A DNA stretch of 7,122 bases from the NCBI GenBank assembly GCA_900756875.1, contig CAAELW010000154.1, positions 1 to 7,122 of the forward strand, in the 5' to 3' direction. The DNA is from Pasteurellaceae bacterium (GTDB taxonomy: Bacteria > Pseudomonadota > Gammaproteobacteria > Enterobacterales > Pasteurellaceae). The notes under the pieces were generated by a model. That model made no database searches and was not told where the DNA came from. It saw only the letters and a list, made by a program, of their open reading frames with translations. Numbering within the stretch: position 1 is the stretch's first letter; each line of letters begins with the position of its first letter. Of the stretch, positions 5,072 through 7,122 are shown piece by piece. A program made the translations under genes and the position numbers.

Positions 5072-7005
5072 TGTTAAGCCTATTAAAATCCTTGCAAGAA
5101 CAAGGTGTGATTACTCAAGGCGATTATTATTTTGCTCAATTAATTGCTGATAAACAAAAAGATAAAGGCTATGCCGAGCCCGTACAAAATTTAGCGATTT
5201 TATTAGCCGCACTTTGCAACTGGAGCTATACACAAGGCAATACTTGTTGTGTGTTAGATCGTTTCTTAGAGCGTAATTTATTCGGCTTGGCTTATCGTCA
5301 TACCGAAACGAATTTTTTAGCGCTTATCGATGAAAAGATCGGTTCGCTTCCTGTATTAAAATGGCAATCAGCCTTAGCGGGGCATATTGCCTTTACACAA
5401 GATCCTGAAAATCAGATTGCGCCTCTTGCGTTTCAATTTGGGGCGATTTATTTCTATCGAGCTTGGCAAGATGAATTCCGCGTTGCGCAATATATTAAAA
5501 ACGCCTTGAAAAATGACCGCACTTTATCGGTAGAACCGCAACAAATTCGGGCATTATTAGATCGTTATTTCCCTCAACAACAAGCGCAAGTTGATTGGCA
5601 AAAAGTAGCAGTCGCAACGGCGGTAAAAAGTCCATTTTCTGTGATTACAGGTGGACCAGGAACAGGGAAAACCACGACAGTCACTCGTTTGTTATGCGTA
5701 TTACAGGAATTATTTGGTGGCAAGCTTCACATTAAATTGGTTGCACCAACAGGAAAAGCCGCAGCTCGTTTAACAGAATCTATCGAAAACGCTTTGGCAC
5801 AAATGCCGATTTCAGATGAATTACGTGCATCCATTCCTAAAACTGCAGAAACGTTGCATCGTTTATTAGGTGTTCGACCTTTTACCGATAGCGTAAAATA
5901 TCATGCACATAATCCACTGCAAATTGATGTATTAGTGGTGGATGAAACCTCAATGATTGATTTGCCTATGATGGCAAAACTTGTGCAAGCGTTGAAACCT
6001 GAAACGCGTTTGATTTTATTGGGAGACCAAGCTCAATTGGCCTCTGTGGAAGCGGGGGCTGTATTAGGCGAAATTGCACAATTTTTAACGCTAGATTATA
6101 GTCCCGCTCAAGCCGATTATATCCATGCAACAACAGGCTATACTGTGCCAACTAAAGGCGAACATAGTCCGCTACGTGATGCCATTTGTCATTTAACCTT
6201 TAGTCGCCGTTTCCGAGATGATTCTGGCATTAAACAACTTGCTGAGCAAATTCAACAAGGAAAAGGTGAGGGCAGTGTGGCGACTTTTGCGCAATATCCT
6301 CAAGAGTTGCATTTCCATCATTTTGATGAAGAACAAGACGTTAAAGAATCGGTTCGTCAAGTGGTGAAAAGTGCGGTTGAAAATTACCGTGTTTATTTAA
6401 CCCAACTTCAAACTTATTTTGCACAGAAGAAAGATCTCAATGCAAAATTTATAGATGAAAAGGGCAACGAGAAAACTTATGCGGAAGCGATTTTAGACAG
6501 TTTTAATTCAGTGAGATTTTTGACTGCACTTCGAGCTTCGGCATTAGGTGTGGAAGAATTAAATCGTGAAATTGCTTTAGCATTACGAGCTGAGAAATTA
6601 CTTTGGTTCCGTCAAGAAGACGATTGGTATATTGGTAAGCCAATTATGATTACCGAAAACGATCATAATGTGAAACTGTATAATGGTGATATTGGCTTAT
6701 GTTTAGCCAAAGGCAAAGTGTGGTTTGGCAATCGAGAAGTTTCTACCAGTCGTATTCCCGCTCACGAGCCTGCGTTTATGATGACGATTCATAAATCCCA
6801 AGGTTCGGAGTTTGAACATACCGTCATGGTGTTACCAACAGAACCTAATCCAGTGCTTTCACGAGAGCTAGTATTTACCGGTGTTACCCGTGCGAAAAAT
6901 CAACTTTCCGTATTTGCCAATGAAAAAATCTGGCAAAGTGCGGTCAGAAATACCGTGAAACGACAAAGTGGATTAGGAAAATTATTACAGGAAAAAGAGG
7001 AGTAA
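5071..7005 (+). CDS. recD: RecBCD (exonuclease V) alpha subunit RecD: 5'-3' helicase
   Basis: RecD is the fast 5'-to-3' superfamily 1B motor of RecBCD and is needed for high nuclease activity and Chi regulation. The 644 residues compare with 608 in E. coli and about 640 in H. influenzae as I recall. The N-terminal part, beginning MLSLLKSLQEQGVITQGDYY, is the region that contacts RecC. Helicase motifs: Walker A TGGPGTGKTTT (193-203); APTGKAAARL (225-234); Walker B VVDETSM (289-295); LLGDQAQL (316-323); SRRFR (378-382); TIHKSQGSEF (572-581); FTGVTRAK (602-609) with arginine R607. An SH3-like insert of the RecD/TraI type probably covers about 515-565, including the YNGDIG segment (537-542). The start is set by the TAATG overlap with recB and a Shine-Dalgarno site; translation is probably coupled, matching the equal subunit ratio. 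No motif is missing. grxB follows after three bases. Confidence 0.97.
   Translation: MLSLLKSLQEQGVITQGDYYFAQLIADKQKDKGYAEPVQNLAILLAALCNWSYTQGNTCCVLDRFLERNLFGLAYRHTETNFLALIDEKIGSLPVLKWQSALAGHIAFTQDPENQIAPLAFQFGAIYFYRAWQDEFRVAQYIKNALKNDRTLSVEPQQIRALLDRYFPQQQAQVDWQKVAVATAVKSPFSVITGGPGTGKTTTVTRLLCVLQELFGGKLHIKLVAPTGKAAARLTESIENALAQMPISDELRASIPKTAETLHRLLGVRPFTDSVKYHAHNPLQIDVLVVDETSMIDLPMMAKLVQALKPETRLILLGDQAQLASVEAGAVLGEIAQFLTLDYSPAQADYIHATTGYTVPTKGEHSPLRDAICHLTFSRRFRDDSGIKQLAEQIQQGKGEGSVATFAQYPQELHFHHFDEEQDVKESVRQVVKSAVENYRVYLTQLQTYFAQKKDLNAKFIDEKGNEKTYAEAILDSFNSVRFLTALRASALGVEELNREIALALRAEKLLWFRQEDDWYIGKPIMITENDHNVKLYNGDIGLCLAKGKVWFGNREVSTSRIPAHEPAFMMTIHKSQGSEFEHTVMVLPTEPNPVLSRELVFTGVTRAKNQLSVFANEKIWQSAVRNTVKRQSGLGKLLQEKEE
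5516..5524 (-). repeat. DNA uptake signal sequence (Hin type), extended match
   Basis: Minus strand AAGTGCGGT followed by CA, TTTTTC, six bases and TTTTTA, close to the full extended consensus, within recD. A one-mismatch relative, AAGTGCGGC, lies at 5206-5214 on the same strand. Confidence 0.9.
6369..6377 (+). repeat. DNA uptake signal sequence (Hin type), extended match
   Basis: Plus strand AAGTGCGGT followed by TG, AAAATT, six bases and TTTATT, a good extended uptake site within recD. Confidence 0.9.
6936..6944 (+). repeat. DNA uptake signal sequence (Hin type)
   Basis: Plus strand AAGTGCGGT core within the end of recD, followed by CAGAAATA. The first AT-rich segment is only approximate. 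Confidence 0.82.
6996..7002 (+). promoter_or_regulatory. Ribosome binding site of grxB inside the recD end
   Basis: AGAGGAG forms the last two sense codons of recD (Glu-Glu) and lies six bases before the grxB ATG. A strong site placed here implies that grxB is translated from the recBD message. Confidence 0.85.
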
Positions 7006-7008
7006 AAA

Positions 7009-7122
7009 ATGAAATTATATGTTTACGATCATTGCCCATTTTGTGTGCGAGCCCGCATGATTTTTGGTTTAAAAAATTTGCCGCTAGAACTTGTAGTGCT
7101 TGCAAATGATGATGAAGCAACG
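7009..7122 (+). CDS. grxB: Glutaredoxin 2, 3' end cut by window edge
   Basis: Glutaredoxin 2 is a cytoplasmic glutathione-dependent thiol-disulfide oxidoreductase with a glutathione-transferase-like fold. Only 38 codons are visible of a protein normally near 215 residues. They begin MKLYVYDHCPFCVRARMIFG and continue GLKNLPLELVVLANDDEAT. The redox motif is C9-P-F-C12; the E. coli enzyme has CPYC, so Phe replaces Tyr between the cysteines. The rest matches the E. coli GrxB N-terminus as I recall it, including the ARMIFGLKN segment that separates it from the small glutaredoxins. It starts three bases after the recD stop with a strong ribosome site, so it is probably the third gene of a recB-recD-grxB operon. 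A functional link between a redox protein and RecBCD is not evident; it may simply share the transcript. Confidence 0.93.
   Translation, partial: MKLYVYDHCPFCVRARMIFGLKNLPLELVVLANDDEAT

Noticed and set aside
6071..6084. Dyad AAATTG-CA-CAATTT followed by T residues in recD
   Set aside because: The two-base loop cannot form, the arms are weak, and it lies in conserved coding sequence, so a terminator is not supported.

Overview
The window looks like chromosome from a Pasteurellaceae bacterium, most probably a Haemophilus close to H. influenzae. Three things point that way. The DNA is AT-rich (by hand count about 41% G+C in the left gene, and mostly 30-40% in the lines sampled from recB). There are eight perfect copies of the 9-bp Hin-type DNA uptake core AAGTGCGGT. 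The RecB, RecD and glutaredoxin sequences are gamma-proteobacterial, and recB-recD is not flanked by recC-ptr as it is in E. coli. Species assignment is inference, since no database search was possible.

Layout. Positions 1-1255 (minus strand) hold the first 418 codons of hsdM, the DNA-adenine methyltransferase subunit of a type IC (EcoR124I-like) restriction-modification system; the gene runs off the left edge. A 138-bp divergent intergenic region (1256-1393) separates it from recB and carries candidate promoters, a 7-bp inverted repeat and small reading frames. Then come recB (1394-5071) and recD (start at 5071, end at 7005), overlapping by one base in a TAATG junction, followed 3 bases later by the first 38 codons of grxB (glutaredoxin 2), cut by the right edge. 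The spacing says recB-recD-grxB are transcribed together.

Function. RecB and RecD are the two motor subunits of RecBCD (exonuclease V). RecB also carries the only nuclease centre of the complex. All helicase motifs and the nuclease catalytic residues are intact. The third subunit, RecC, is not here and must be encoded elsewhere. HsdM with HsdS (presumably just past the left edge) would methylate the host genome and, with HsdR, allow cleavage of unmodified DNA. RecBCD would degrade the resulting ends and spare host DNA at Chi. Finding the two side by side is functionally sensible, but adjacency alone does not show a dedicated joint system.

I see no undescribed system. The points most worth a second look are small: an extended uptake sequence lying across the recB start codon, a perfect 11-bp hairpin in a very AT-rich part of recB, a tiny reading frame with a ribosome site directly before the ribosome-site-poor recB start, and the absence of uptake sequences from hsdM.
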